Under the pieces are notes generated by a model, which saw only the letters and a program-made list of their open reading frames with translations, did not search any database and was not told where the DNA came from. From positions 1-20,297 of the forward strand of contig DDTZ01000133.1 in the NCBI GenBank assembly GCA_002344565.1: a stretch of 20,297 bases of DNA. The letters are read 5' to 3'. Source of the DNA: Bdellovibrionaceae bacterium UBA2351. Its GTDB lineage: Bacteria > Bdellovibrionota > Bdellovibrionia > Bdellovibrionales > Bdellovibrionaceae. The position numbers and the translations under genes are program-made. Positions 1 through 7,407 of this stretch are shown piece after piece. Within the stretch, counting starts at the first letter, position 1. Each line of letters opens with the position of its first letter.

Positions 1-1
1 G

Positions 2-514
2 TTAGGTCAGTTTTTCCGAGATGTTCTGCGAGAATCGTATATTCCTGGATTAGGATTAGTAACGACATTAATTATTATCTTTTTATTCGGACTGATTTTA
101 ACTCACTTCATTTCAAAATCGATTTGGGATCGAATTGAAAAACGCCTGACTCAAGTTCCTTTGATTAAAGCACTTTATTCGCCTCTAAAAGATTTGATGG
201 GCCTATTCAGCAGCGATGGTCAGAAGGATTTAAAAAGCGTTGTTATGGTTGAACTGAATGATGGCACGCATGTTGTTGGCCTTGTCACTCGAGATCACTT
301 TGAAGATGTTCCGGGAACTCAAGAGGCCACATTGAAACCTAAGTTCGATGAAAAAGTTGCTGTGTATGTTCCACTTAGTTATGCTTTGGGTGGTTTTACA
401 ATCCTTATCGATAAATCGAAAATTAAGAAAATTAATATTCCAGTTGAAAAAGCTCTTAGCCTGGCCATCACAGGCTGGGTGAAGTCAAATAGCCAAGGAG
501 ATAAGCATGTCTGA
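2..514 (+). CDS. DUF502 family membrane protein (5' end outside the window)
   Basis: The open frame runs in from the left edge, so the start codon and first membrane segment are missing. The visible part begins LGQFFRDVLRESYIPGLGL, followed by a hydrophobic segment (about residues 18-40 of the visible part) and then TQVPLIKALYSPLKDLMG. This order of proline-glycine entry, membrane helix and a 'VP(L)I(R/K)xxYxxxK' segment is characteristic of the DUF502 family, which is related to plant COV1-like proteins. The rest is a soluble, beta-rich domain of about 100 residues. An inner-membrane location is expected; the molecular function is unknown. The last 8 nt overlap the next gene, so the two are probably translated together. 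A TTG at 161 could be misread as the start, but the family signature extends upstream of it. Confidence 0.85.
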   Translation, partial: LGQFFRDVLRESYIPGLGLVTTLIIIFLFGLILTHFISKSIWDRIEKRLTQVPLIKALYSPLKDLMGLFSSDGQKDLKSVVMVELNDGTHVVGLVTRDHFEDVPGTQEATLKPKFDEKVAVYVPLSYALGGFTILIDKSKIKKINIPVEKALSLAITGWVKSNSQGDKHV

Positions 515-1940
515 TAAAGTTACCGCGGAAGCACTGGGTTCACGTACCACAACAGGAAAAGCTCTTCGCGTAAACTTGGACATGAACATCTACGGCGCAT
601 TTGCCGAAATCGGAGCTGGACAAGAAGTCGCTCGACATTTTTTCCAAGCCGGTCGTGCCTCTCAAACTATTGCTAAAACCATTTCCGCTTACGATATGAT
701 TTATAGTGACGAAATTTACGGCAAAGAAAAAAATGGCCGTTACGTTGTCGAATCGCGCTTAAATCGCATGCTCGAAAAAGAATACTCATTGCTTATCCGT
801 CGCTTAAATGAACACCGCGGTAGCAAAACTACTTTTTTTGCCTACGCGAATACGGTAGCGACTGGATCTGCGGAATCACCAAAATGCCATGGTTGGATGG
901 GCGTTCGCTTTCAGAAAAAACCGGGTGCAGAACCAAATGATATCATACTTCACGTACGCATGATGGATCAACGTCGCCTGCAGCAACAAGAAGCTCTTGG
1001 AATGCTGGGAGTAAATCTTGTGTATTCCGCCTTCTACCATTCTGAAGATCCCACCGATTTCATGAACTTTCTTGTAGATGGACTAAAACAAGGACAGATC
1101 GTTATCGATGTTATCAAATTCTCTGGCCCAGCTTTTAAACATTTCAATAATCAAAAGATGAATTTGGAACTTGTTAAACGTGGCTTAGCCGAAGCAGTTC
1201 TTTTCGGCCCACAAACTGGTGTCGGTTCTGATGCTGTTTTGAATATAGCTGATACCATTTGGGGAAAAGCTTTATTAATCCAGCGTGGATTCTACCGTCC
1301 TATTACACAGACTCACCTAGATGTTATGAGTAAGGGTTTCGAACAGTTGAAGCACGAGATGAAACTTCAAAAGTTGAAATCAAGTGATATTTTCCCCATT
1401 ATGGAAATCACAAGCGAATTCGATATCGACGTTGATGAGTTCTGGCATCGCGTACAAATCATTACTAGTCTTGGCTACTACGTCCTAATTTCTAATTTTA
1501 ATTACTTCTATGAAATGAAGCGTTTCTTTAGAAACTATACTCAGGCCCCGCTGGTCATGGTGATGAGCGCTCGTCATTTGGAAAACTTATTTGATTCAGA
1601 AAAGTACAAACAATTGGAAGGACACATTTTCGAAGCCTTAGGTAAATTGCTGGATGCTCAAACTAAGCTTTACATTTATCCTCACAAAAACGATATGATG
1701 TGCCTAACAACGAAATCATTCTTTCCCTCAAAGGATGTTAACCATTTATACAAACATTTCATCGATAACTCTCAGATATTAGATATTTCCGGATGTGATG
1801 ATACAGATACCTACTATCACTCGAGCGACGTCCAAAAGATGATCGAGAAAAAAGAAAAAGGCTGGGAAAAACTGGTTCCTGAGCTGGTTGTAGATTATCT
1901 AAAGAAACACAAGCTTTGGGGTTTCGGAAAGTCAAAATAG
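507..1940 (+). CDS. Conserved protein of unknown function, 477 aa
   Basis: The ATG at 507 lies 8 nt inside the DUF502 gene and is preceded by a good ribosome site (AAGGAG, 495-502 region), so start and coupling are well supported. The protein has no signal peptide or clear membrane helix and looks cytoplasmic. The N-terminal block ALRVNLDMNIYGAFAEIGAG followed by QEVARHFFQAG and TIAKTISAYDMIYSDEIYG reads like a highly conserved family signature. From memory, relatives carry inconsistent automatic names (such as TonB-dependent receptor or nicotinate-nucleotide adenylyltransferase). The sequence supports neither: there is no beta-barrel or plug pattern and no nucleotidyltransferase (H/T)xGH motif near the N terminus. 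Function is therefore left open. Pairing with a DUF502 membrane protein is the main context clue. Confidence 0.85.
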   Translation: MSDKVTAEALGSRTTTGKALRVNLDMNIYGAFAEIGAGQEVARHFFQAGRASQTIAKTISAYDMIYSDEIYGKEKNGRYVVESRLNRMLEKEYSLLIRRLNEHRGSKTTFFAYANTVATGSAESPKCHGWMGVRFQKKPGAEPNDIILHVRMMDQRRLQQQEALGMLGVNLVYSAFYHSEDPTDFMNFLVDGLKQGQIVIDVIKFSGPAFKHFNNQKMNLELVKRGLAEAVLFGPQTGVGSDAVLNIADTIWGKALLIQRGFYRPITQTHLDVMSKGFEQLKHEMKLQKLKSSDIFPIMEITSEFDIDVDEFWHRVQIITSLGYYVLISNFNYFYEMKRFFRNYTQAPLVMVMSARHLENLFDSEKYKQLEGHIFEALGKLLDAQTKLYIYPHKNDMMCLTTKSFFPSKDVNHLYKHFIDNSQILDISGCDDTDTYYHSSDVQKMIEKKEKGWEKLVPELVVDYLKKHKLWGFGKSK

Positions 1941-1942
1941 GT

Positions 1943-1996
1943 GCCTACTATCAGTGCGCGATCTTCCCGAACACGAGAAGACCGATAGTTGGTAGC
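1943..1996. terminator. Possible bidirectional terminator hairpin between convergent genes
   Basis: The 56-bp gap between two convergent stop codons is nearly filled by an imperfect inverted repeat. CTAC and TATC at 1945-1952 pair with GATA and GTAG at 1984-1995 around a small bulge. An inner TCTTC (1962-1966) pairs with GAAGA (1977-1981). There is no clear T-tract on either side, so intrinsic termination is not certain; the position between convergent genes is the main argument. Confidence 0.3.
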
Positions 1997-3511
1997 TTAC
2001 AGTTTATACTTATTTATAAAATCAACTAACATAGCAACACCTTGCCCACTGCCGCCTGAAAAACCCAAACTGCCAGACGACTTATCATTCCAGCCATAAA
2101 TATCTAAATGAGCCCAGCGCTTTTGATTCACAAATTTTTGTAAGAACAAAGCGGCCGTAATAGCACCACCGAAACCTTCGGACGAGTTTTTAAAATCGGC
2201 AAACGAACTGCTTAGGCCACCAAAATATTTATCAACTAGTGGCATTCTCCAACAATGATCACCCATGCGCCGGCCTGAAGCCACCAGCTCATCGGCTAAA
2301 TCATCATCGTTCGAAAACAAGCCCGCAACATCGGCGCCCAAGGCAACTTTGATCGCGCCTGTTAACGTTGCCACATTAATTACACAATCCAGTTTAGTAT
2401 TACCCTTAGTTGCCAAGTCTAATGAATCCGCCAAAACTAAACGGCCTTCCGCATCGGTATTATCAATTTCAACTGTGTACCCGGCGCGTGATGTAATTAC
2501 ATCGCTGGGACGAAATGCATTTCCGTTAATTGAGTTTTCAGCAAGAGCCATATAAAAGTCGAAATCAACAGACCAGTCATGCTGAGCCACATAGTGCGCA
2601 AGCCCCAAAACAGCAGCGGCCCCGCCCATGTCCTTTTTCATTAAACGCATACCTGACGCGGGTTTAATATCTAAACCACCCGTATCAAATGTAATTCCTT
2701 TCCCTACGAAAGCGACTGATTTTGTATTTCCTCGTTTCGCGTATTTGATGCGCAGTAAGTAAGGTGGATTATCAGATCCTTGCCCAACCGCTAAATGCAA
2801 ATTCATTTTTTCTTTAGCTAAACGGCGCTGATCCCAAACTTCAAGCTTAACATTGCGACCCCATTTCAATCCCTTCGCCAATTGAACGAAATCTTTTGGC
2901 GTCAATTGGTTTGGCGGCAAATTCACTAGATGTCGCGTAAGATTTATACTGGTCGCAAAATCTTGAGCTTCCCGCACATCCGTTTTTTCTAATTTATCAA
3001 AGTATATCTCGGGCAGATCAGTCGACGTTAACGTTGCAAAATTTTTAAACTGGTAGAATGCCATTTCCATGCCTACTAGAGCAGGAACCACTATCGATTT
3101 TTTTTCTTCGCCCGTGTATACATAAACTTGTTTTAATTTATGCAACCTAAAATGGCTCAACAGTGAACCAAACGCATCCTTTGCCCACGACCATTCCGAT
3201 TCTGCAAAAAACTTAGGCGATGACTTACTTGGACTACACAGCCAAACCAGACCCCAATTCGTTTGAAAATATAATGTATCCGAGGCGAATGTCTTTGCGC
3301 TCGTTTTCTTCTCCCAATCCAGGGCCAATTTTTCAAATATGGTTCTAAATAGCTCGTCCTTCTCCGCAGAGTCAGCTGCATTCACAACGATCACCAAGCC
3401 CTGTCTAGAGGCTGTTTTCTTGAATTGAGCCTTAAATAAATCAATAGATTTGATAAGATTCTTTATGTCTGCATTCCACGGTTTAATTTTAGGAAATATT
3501 AGAGATTTCAT
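1997..3511 (-). CDS. Leucyl aminopeptidase, peptidase family M17
   Basis: This is a cytosolic exopeptidase that removes N-terminal residues using two metal ions. At 504 aa it matches the usual length of the PepA type. The N-terminal half (about 1-180) is the poorly conserved M17 N domain and the C-terminal half is catalytic. Visible metal and catalytic residues are K271 and D276 in VGKGITFDTGG, K283 in LDIKPASG, D294 in KKDMGG, and D353, E355 and R357 in the family signature NTDAEGRLVLADSL (351-364). All expected residues are present, so the enzyme should be active. The ATG is preceded by AAAAGGAAAAATC, a usable ribosome site. It is divergent from the nuclease-fold gene with only 49 bp between starts. 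It is PepA-like, but the choice between PepA and PepB names is not decidable from motifs alone. Confidence 0.93.
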   Translation of the reverse strand: MKSLIFPKIKPWNADIKNLIKSIDLFKAQFKKTASRQGLVIVVNAADSAEKDELFRTIFEKLALDWEKKTSAKTFASDTLYFQTNWGLVWLCSPSKSSPKFFAESEWSWAKDAFGSLLSHFRLHKLKQVYVYTGEEKKSIVVPALVGMEMAFYQFKNFATLTSTDLPEIYFDKLEKTDVREAQDFATSINLTRHLVNLPPNQLTPKDFVQLAKGLKWGRNVKLEVWDQRRLAKEKMNLHLAVGQGSDNPPYLLRIKYAKRGNTKSVAFVGKGITFDTGGLDIKPASGMRLMKKDMGGAAAVLGLAHYVAQHDWSVDFDFYMALAENSINGNAFRPSDVITSRAGYTVEIDNTDAEGRLVLADSLDLATKGNTKLDCVINVATLTGAIKVALGADVAGLFSNDDDLADELVASGRRMGDHCWRMPLVDKYFGGLSSSFADFKNSSEGFGGAITAALFLQKFVNQKRWAHLDIYGWNDKSSGSLGFSGGSGQGVAMLVDFINKYKL

Positions 3512-3522
3512 GATTTTTCCTT

Positions 3523-3551
3523 TTGCATAGAGTATTTATTCCCAGCATAAT
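3523..3551 (+). promoter_or_regulatory. Candidate promoter giving a nearly leaderless mRNA
   Basis: A -10-like CATAAT (3546-3551) sits 17 nt after TTGCAT (3523-3528). The -10 box ends only 9 nt before the ATG at 3561, so transcription would start about 3 nt before the start codon. No Shine-Dalgarno sequence is visible. The -35 match is weak. Confidence 0.35.
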
Positions 3552-3560
3552 AATAGTATT

Positions 3561-4565
3561 ATGCCTTGGACTGAATCAACGGATTTAAAAATAGCACTTC
3601 TTAATACAGAAAATCTGTTTTTACTTTTTGATCAGCCGCCTACATTGGAACATACTAAATTAGATGAAATTCAGTGGCAAAAACTATCGACATCTATTTA
3701 TCCAAATAAAAACCTAGCCAAACTCAAAGAATTAGCGCGCACCTTTAATGACATGGATGCCGACATTATTCTACTGTGCGAAGTCGGTGGATCAGAATCA
3801 TTAAAACATTTCAATGAGTTATTCCTAGAAAACAAGTACTCAACTGCGCTCATGGAAGGCAACTCGGATAGAAATATCGATGTGGGCTTTTTAGTCCGCA
3901 AAAACCTACCTTTCTATTTTGATCTTTCAACCAACAAACACCGCTTAATTAATTTCAACTATGACTCTGAACGTTTTCTGAAGACTCCTCCAGAGCACAA
4001 GCTGTCACGTGACTGCGCCGAACTAAAGTTGTTTCAGCGTGAATCCGACAAACCTTTTTTGAATATTCTACTAACACACTTAAAGTCCCGATTAGATCCC
4101 GAAAAAAAGGACCCGAATGGGTTTGCCCGCCGACAAGCTGAACTTAAAACAGTGGTTGATATTGCTAACGAAGTGCAAAAACGCAACCCTAACGTTCCAT
4201 TGATTTTGGCGGGTGATTTCAATGGCAACGCATCTCTTCGCTCGACCGACGAAGAATTTAAATATCTTTACGAACACACTCAACTGCAGGATGTCCTAGA
4301 ACTGGGCGGCTTAGCGGATGACCGCCGAGCTACCTTTGCCCAAGTCCGCGCCGGCCTACGCAGTGAAGGGCGCCAAATAGACTTTTGTTTTTTAACACCA
4401 AAGGCTGCTCAATATTTAGATAAGAGCTCTGCGACTGTGTACCGCTATAAAGATAGCTACGGTTTTGACCTGGATTTACCGACGACCCTGGAACAAAAGC
4501 TAGAGTTACCTTCGGACCACTATCCCATCTTTTTCAAGCTACATAACGTACCATTTAAAGCTTGA
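3561..4565 (+). CDS. Endonuclease/exonuclease/phosphatase family protein
   Basis: The 334-aa protein shows the core motifs of the EEP (DNase I-like) fold in order: LLNTENLF (13-20, with the metal-site Asn), DIILLCEVGG (68-77, metal ligand E74), LLTHLKS (170-176, catalytic H173), AGDFNGN (217-223, D219 and N221), RQIDFCFL (271-278) and the C-terminal SDHYPIF (318-324, D319 and H320). The metal-dependent phosphodiester or phosphate-ester hydrolase fold is clear and the catalytic set looks complete. The substrate cannot be told from sequence: members cut DNA, RNA, phospholipids or inositol phosphates. No signal peptide is evident, so it is probably cytoplasmic. It precedes apaG by 37 nt on the same strand and may be cotranscribed. 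It lacks a visible ribosome site. Confidence 0.85.
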   Translation: MPWTESTDLKIALLNTENLFLLFDQPPTLEHTKLDEIQWQKLSTSIYPNKNLAKLKELARTFNDMDADIILLCEVGGSESLKHFNELFLENKYSTALMEGNSDRNIDVGFLVRKNLPFYFDLSTNKHRLINFNYDSERFLKTPPEHKLSRDCAELKLFQRESDKPFLNILLTHLKSRLDPEKKDPNGFARRQAELKTVVDIANEVQKRNPNVPLILAGDFNGNASLRSTDEEFKYLYEHTQLQDVLELGGLADDRRATFAQVRAGLRSEGRQIDFCFLTPKAAQYLDKSSATVYRYKDSYGFDLDLPTTLEQKLELPSDHYPIFFKLHNVPFKA

Positions 4566-4602
4566 TATCGAACTTCAATTTGTTTAACTTTTGACTATCA
4601 CT

Positions 4603-4992
4603 ATGTCTAAAGAAAAAGCCATTGAACCCAGTTTTCAAATACAAGCCAAAGTAGTCTATGTCGAGACGGAGTCCCGCCCTCACCACAATTACTATTTTTT
4701 TGCTTATAAAATTCAAATTAAAAACACGGGCGCGGTGCCTGCTCAACTTCAGCATAGACATTGGATCATCACAGATGCCTTTGGACGAATTGAGGAAGTA
4801 AAAGGTCCCGGCGTTATCGGCATGCAACCCAAAATCCAACCAGGACAGACTTTTGAATATGACAGCGCCTGCCCACTTACAACATCATGCGGATCCATGA
4901 AAGGATTTTACCAAATGATGACAGATAACGGGAATGAATACTCTGTCGAAATCCCTGAGTTTTATCTCGTTTGTCCAGAGTCTCTACATTAA
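4603..4992 (+). CDS. apaG: ApaG domain protein
   Basis: The 129-aa product is almost entirely one ApaG (DUF525) fibronectin-III-like beta domain. Family hallmarks are YFFAYKIQIKNTG, the strand HRHWIITDAFGRIEEVKGPG followed by VIGMQPKIQPGQTFEYDSA, then PLTTSCGSMKGFYQM. The domain corresponds to the ApaG protein linked in enterobacteria to cobalt/magnesium phenotypes and, as a domain in F-box proteins, to protein binding; its bacterial biochemical role is not settled. An in-frame TTG at 4591 is possible, but the ATG at 4603 fits the family length better. Its last 4 nt overlap the 3' end of the convergent pcp gene, with no room for a terminator between them. Confidence 0.9.
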   Translation: MSKEKAIEPSFQIQAKVVYVETESRPHHNYYFFAYKIQIKNTGAVPAQLQHRHWIITDAFGRIEEVKGPGVIGMQPKIQPGQTFEYDSACPLTTSCGSMKGFYQMMTDNGNEYSVEIPEFYLVCPESLH

Positions 4993-5585
4993 AGAATATG
5001 TTTAATTAGCTCGAGTCCTATCGATTTTACACGAATACGATACTCATGACTGTCATGATTCCAATCTCGATCAGAAAAATATAGCTGCGTGGGAATATGA
5101 GTAAACAAGCACTTCGCTGTTTGTGCCATTGTTTTAAAATAAACAAAGTTACAAAGGTACGCTCCTGCGGACAACGACACTTCGCTATTGTTTGCATACT
5201 TTAGATTTAAATCTCGATTGATGCTCGCTAGATCCAGACGATTAAATATAGCTTCGGGTGAAGACGAGTCAATTTTCTTCTCTGAAATATGCGTTCCCGA
5301 ATTATCTGGAATCTGTGATTCGATCCAGTTCAAAGCCACCCGCTCTAGGCTAACACGTGTTCGCTTAGCGGCAACTCCAAATTGAAAAACAAAATCGTAG
5401 TTCGACCATTCCAGCCCTTTCAAAATGACATCTGCCTTTTGATAGTCCACGGGCAAAATTATTTTTTGCACACGAATACCACTTAGGTTTCGCAACTCTT
5501 CAAACAAATCATTTACTAGAGTTTCACTCGGATTGGTCTTGATATCGCTAAACGGCTCAAAACCGGTAAGTAGGATTTCCTTCAT
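4989..5585 (-). CDS. pcp: Pyroglutamyl-peptidase I (pyrrolidone-carboxylate peptidase)
   Basis: This cysteine peptidase of family C15 removes N-terminal pyroglutamate from peptides in the cytoplasm. The N terminus ILLTGFEPFSDIKTNPSE is diagnostic. The catalytic triad can be placed: E81 in SLERVALN, C145 in SAGAYLCNFVYF and H163 in LFTHIP. The spacing and the 198-aa length (family usually 200-215) fit an intact enzyme. The start overlaps the pdxH stop by one base (TAATG), so translation is probably coupled. Together with the prolyl isomerase and PdxH it forms a three-gene unit. The functional connection between these three is not obvious. Confidence 0.93.
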   Translation of the reverse strand: MKEILLTGFEPFSDIKTNPSETLVNDLFEELRNLSGIRVQKIILPVDYQKADVILKGLEWSNYDFVFQFGVAAKRTRVSLERVALNWIESQIPDNSGTHISEKKIDSSSPEAIFNRLDLASINRDLNLKYANNSEVSLSAGAYLCNFVYFKTMAQTAKCLFTHIPTQLYFSDRDWNHDSHEYRIRVKSIGLELIKHIL

Positions 5586-6178
5586 TATGGATTCAAAAAG
5601 GACTTATTCCAAGACAAACCATTACGTTGATAACGATACCGCTCATGCATACGTCCCGTACGGCCAAACCAAAATTCAATCGTGTCTGGAACTATAATGT
5701 AACCACCCCAATGCGGAGGGCACGGAATATCTTGGTTAGCATACTTCTGATTTAGATCTCGGTAGCGTTTTTCAATGGTTTCAAACGATTCTAAAGGTTG
5801 GCTCTGTTCAGAGGCCCATGCCCCCAGTTGAGACTCTCGTACACGGGTTTTAAAGTAAGCTTCCGATTCCGCGCGTGTCGTTTTCTGGGCTTTACCTTCA
5901 ATACGAATTTGGCGCTCTAGCTGCGACCAAAAAAAATTCACACACACGTTATTATTATGAGCGATATCTTGAGCTTTGCGGCCGTTGTAGTTTGTATAAA
6001 ATGAAAAACCGTCGCGTATCATACCTTTGTAGAAAACGATACGTACGGACGGTTGATTATCGACATTCACCGTTGCCAGAGCCATTGCGTTTGGATCTGG
6101 CAACTTTTTTTCGACGGCTTCGTCTAGTAGAACAACGAAGTTTTCGATTGGATCTAAATTAAAATTAAATCCACTCAT
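5585..6178 (-). CDS. pdxH: Pyridoxamine 5'-phosphate oxidase
   Basis: This FMN enzyme oxidises pyridoxine or pyridoxamine 5'-phosphate to pyridoxal 5'-phosphate, the last step of vitamin B6 synthesis and salvage. The 197-aa protein is slightly short of the usual 210-220. It carries the expected blocks: RIVFYKG, FSFYTNYNGRKA (FMN phosphate binding), SQLERQIRIEGKA, SQLGAWASEQSQ, PHWGGY and the C-terminal IEFWFGRTGRMHERYRYQR, which contains substrate-binding residues. The final residues NKSFLNP correspond to the usual C-terminal RLxP end. The ATG lies 4 nt after the stop of the upstream isomerase gene and the stop overlaps the pcp start, which indicates an operon. Confidence 0.93.
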   Translation of the reverse strand: MSGFNFNLDPIENFVVLLDEAVEKKLPDPNAMALATVNVDNQPSVRIVFYKGMIRDGFSFYTNYNGRKAQDIAHNNNVCVNFFWSQLERQIRIEGKAQKTTRAESEAYFKTRVRESQLGAWASEQSQPLESFETIEKRYRDLNQKYANQDIPCPPHWGGYIIVPDTIEFWFGRTGRMHERYRYQRNGLSWNKSFLNP

Positions 6179-6182
6179 TTAA

Positions 6183-6902
6183 CTAGTTTTTCTTTTTAGC
6201 TGGTTTAGCCGTTGGAGCCGGAGCTGCACTGGCTGTTTTTTTCACTTCAAGTAATTCAACATCGAATAACAATACTGAATTTGGTGGGATACCAGGACGA
6301 CCCATTGGACCGTACGCTAAATCTGAAGGAATAGTTAATTTGTACTTTGAACCTTCTTTCATTAGTTTCAAAGCTTCAGTCCAGCCTTTGATTACGCCGT
6401 TAACTGGAAATTCAGCTGGCTGACCACGATCAACAGATGAGTCAAATTTTGTTCCATCAGTCAAAGTGCCTGTGTAGTGAACTTTTACTTCATCAGTATC
6501 AGACGGAGTTTTACCTTCGCCTTCTTTTTCAACCACGTATTGTAAACCTGATTCCGTTGTTTTTACGTTAGCTGCTGTTTTGTTTTTAGCTAAGTATTCT
6601 TCACCTTTTTTCTTGTTTGTCTCAGCTACTTCACCTTGCTTAGCCTGAGCCATCTCTTGAAGTTTTTGCATAGCTTTACCCATTTCTTCTTGAGTCATTT
6701 TGCTAGCTTTATTGTCTTTAACATCTTTAAGAGCCATCACTAAAACATCAGCGTCGAATTCTACGTTGTTGTCTTTGAAGTTCTTACCCAATTGTTGTCC
6801 AATTGCATAACTTGCTCTTTTTTGATCTGTATCTAATTTCTTTTCACAAGCAACCATTCCGAAAGCAACGGCTACGCATAATCCTACCATAAGTTTTGAC
6901 AT
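6183..6902 (-). CDS. FKBP-type peptidyl-prolyl cis-trans isomerase, lipoprotein (Mip/FkpA-like)
   Basis: The 239-aa product starts with a lipoprotein signal whose lipobox GMVAC puts the modified cysteine at residue 19, followed by E-K-K. An N-terminal FKBP dimerisation domain (about 22-105; SYAIGQQLGKNF) is followed by a charged helix and the catalytic FKBP domain (about 115-222). Active-site residues are present: Y143 in VHYTG, F153 and D154 in TKFDSS, F165, V170, I171, W174, Y197 in SDLAYG and F213. This is the architecture of periplasmic Mip/FkpA proline isomerases that help fold exported proteins. The tail (223-239) is Ala/Pro/Lys-rich and probably disordered. AAGGAG lies 8 nt before the ATG. 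It is the first gene of the operon with pdxH and pcp. Confidence 0.93.
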   Translation of the reverse strand: MSKLMVGLCVAVAFGMVACEKKLDTDQKRASYAIGQQLGKNFKDNNVEFDADVLVMALKDVKDNKASKMTQEEMGKAMQKLQEMAQAKQGEVAETNKKKGEEYLAKNKTAANVKTTESGLQYVVEKEGEGKTPSDTDEVKVHYTGTLTDGTKFDSSVDRGQPAEFPVNGVIKGWTEALKLMKEGSKYKLTIPSDLAYGPMGRPGIPPNSVLLFDVELLEVKKTASAAPAPTAKPAKKKN

Positions 6903-6926
6903 GAGATATCTCCTTGATATTTCGAG

Positions 6927-6956
6927 ATGATAGCCAAAATCGCGCGGGCTTGTCCA
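6927..6956 (-). promoter_or_regulatory. Candidate sigma-70 promoter of the FKBP-pdxH-pcp operon
   Basis: On the minus strand TGGACA (6951-6956) is followed after 18 nt by TATCAT (6927-6932). Both match the consensus at five of six positions. The start site would fall near 6920, leaving a leader of about 18 nt that contains the AAGGAG ribosome site. Confidence 0.45.
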
Positions 6957-6991
6957 CTGAGTTTAGCCGCTATGGCTCAAGGCGCTGAAAT

Positions 6992-7001
6992 CCCCCCCCC
7001 C
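6992..7001. repeat. Homopolymer run of ten C
   Basis: Ten consecutive C residues lie about 36 bp upstream of the candidate -35 box of the FKBP operon and 9 bp outside the first structured element. Runs of this length are prone to slippage, and also to sequencing error. It is not inside a reading frame. Confidence 0.6.
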
Positions 7002-7010
7002 AACCTTAAC

Positions 7011-7247
7011 CTCTGACTTTTAGTCTTCCTTGTTTTTCTGGAAATTAGATCGGGGTGGCGCGAGGGCCTTCGCTTGGAGAAGACCTTTATTTTTTGGAGG
7101 GCGCCCTCCATGGGCTCACACTTGGTTGGCTACGCCAACAATACCGCATCCATGCGGCAAGTGAGCCTCCAAAAAATAAAGGTCTTCTCCAAGCAAAGGC
7201 GACTTGATTCGAAGTTTCAGAAAAACAAGGAAGATTAAAAGTCAGAG
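7011..7247 (+). repeat. Structured repeat element, copy 1
   Basis: This 237-bp element folds on itself. Outer helix: 7011-7040 pairs with 7218-7247 (29 of 30 Watson-Crick, the other g7023/t7235). Inner helix: 7073-7100 pairs with 7166-7193 (28 of 28). It continues outward across a 2x2 loop with GCCTT (7066-7070) pairing AAGGC (7196-7200). The core holds a closing stem CACTTG (7119-7124)/CAAGTG (7158-7163), hairpin GTTGGC (7125-7130)/GCCAAC (7134-7139) and hairpin CCGCA/TGCGG (7144-7157, loop TCCA), which together form a three-way junction. Positions 7096-7109 (ggagggcgccctcc) are also a perfect palindrome. Strand is given relative to copy 2. No coding capacity is supported, and I recognise no known repeat or RNA family. 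Confidence 0.85.
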
Positions 7248-7407
7248 TTTTTGCCACACCCAACCATGGGTGTTGCCAAATTGACGATTATTTACGCATT
7301 CAATTGGAAATCTATAAAAAAGGAGAATTGCTTAACCAAAGAAACTCAACTTTTGCTTTAGGGGAAAATTCTTCGAAGCGCCACCTGTATCGGCTGGGCG
7401 TGGCAAA
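7248..7407. other. Spacer between the two structured elements
   Basis: These 160 bp show no convincing gene. Each end continues the element next to it: TTTGCCACACCCA just outside copy 1 (7249-7261) is inverted-repeated with one mismatch just outside copy 2 (7395-7407). Next to copy 1, ACACCCA/TGGGTGT forms a small hairpin with loop ACCA (about 7255-7272). Next to copy 2, GCCAC (7380-7384) pairs with GTGGC (7400-7404). The middle, about 7275-7375, is AT-rich and carries a chance AAGGAG, but nothing convincing follows it. Confidence 0.5.

Noticed and set aside
507..1940. Annotation as TonB-dependent receptor or nicotinate-nucleotide adenylyltransferase
   Set aside because: No signal peptide, plug or barrel pattern, and no nucleotidyltransferase motif is visible; these names would be carried over without support.
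2265..2555. 96-codon plus-strand frame inside the aminopeptidase gene
   Set aside because: It is antisense to the catalytic domain with all active-site motifs intact on the minus strand; no ribosome site or recognisable protein.
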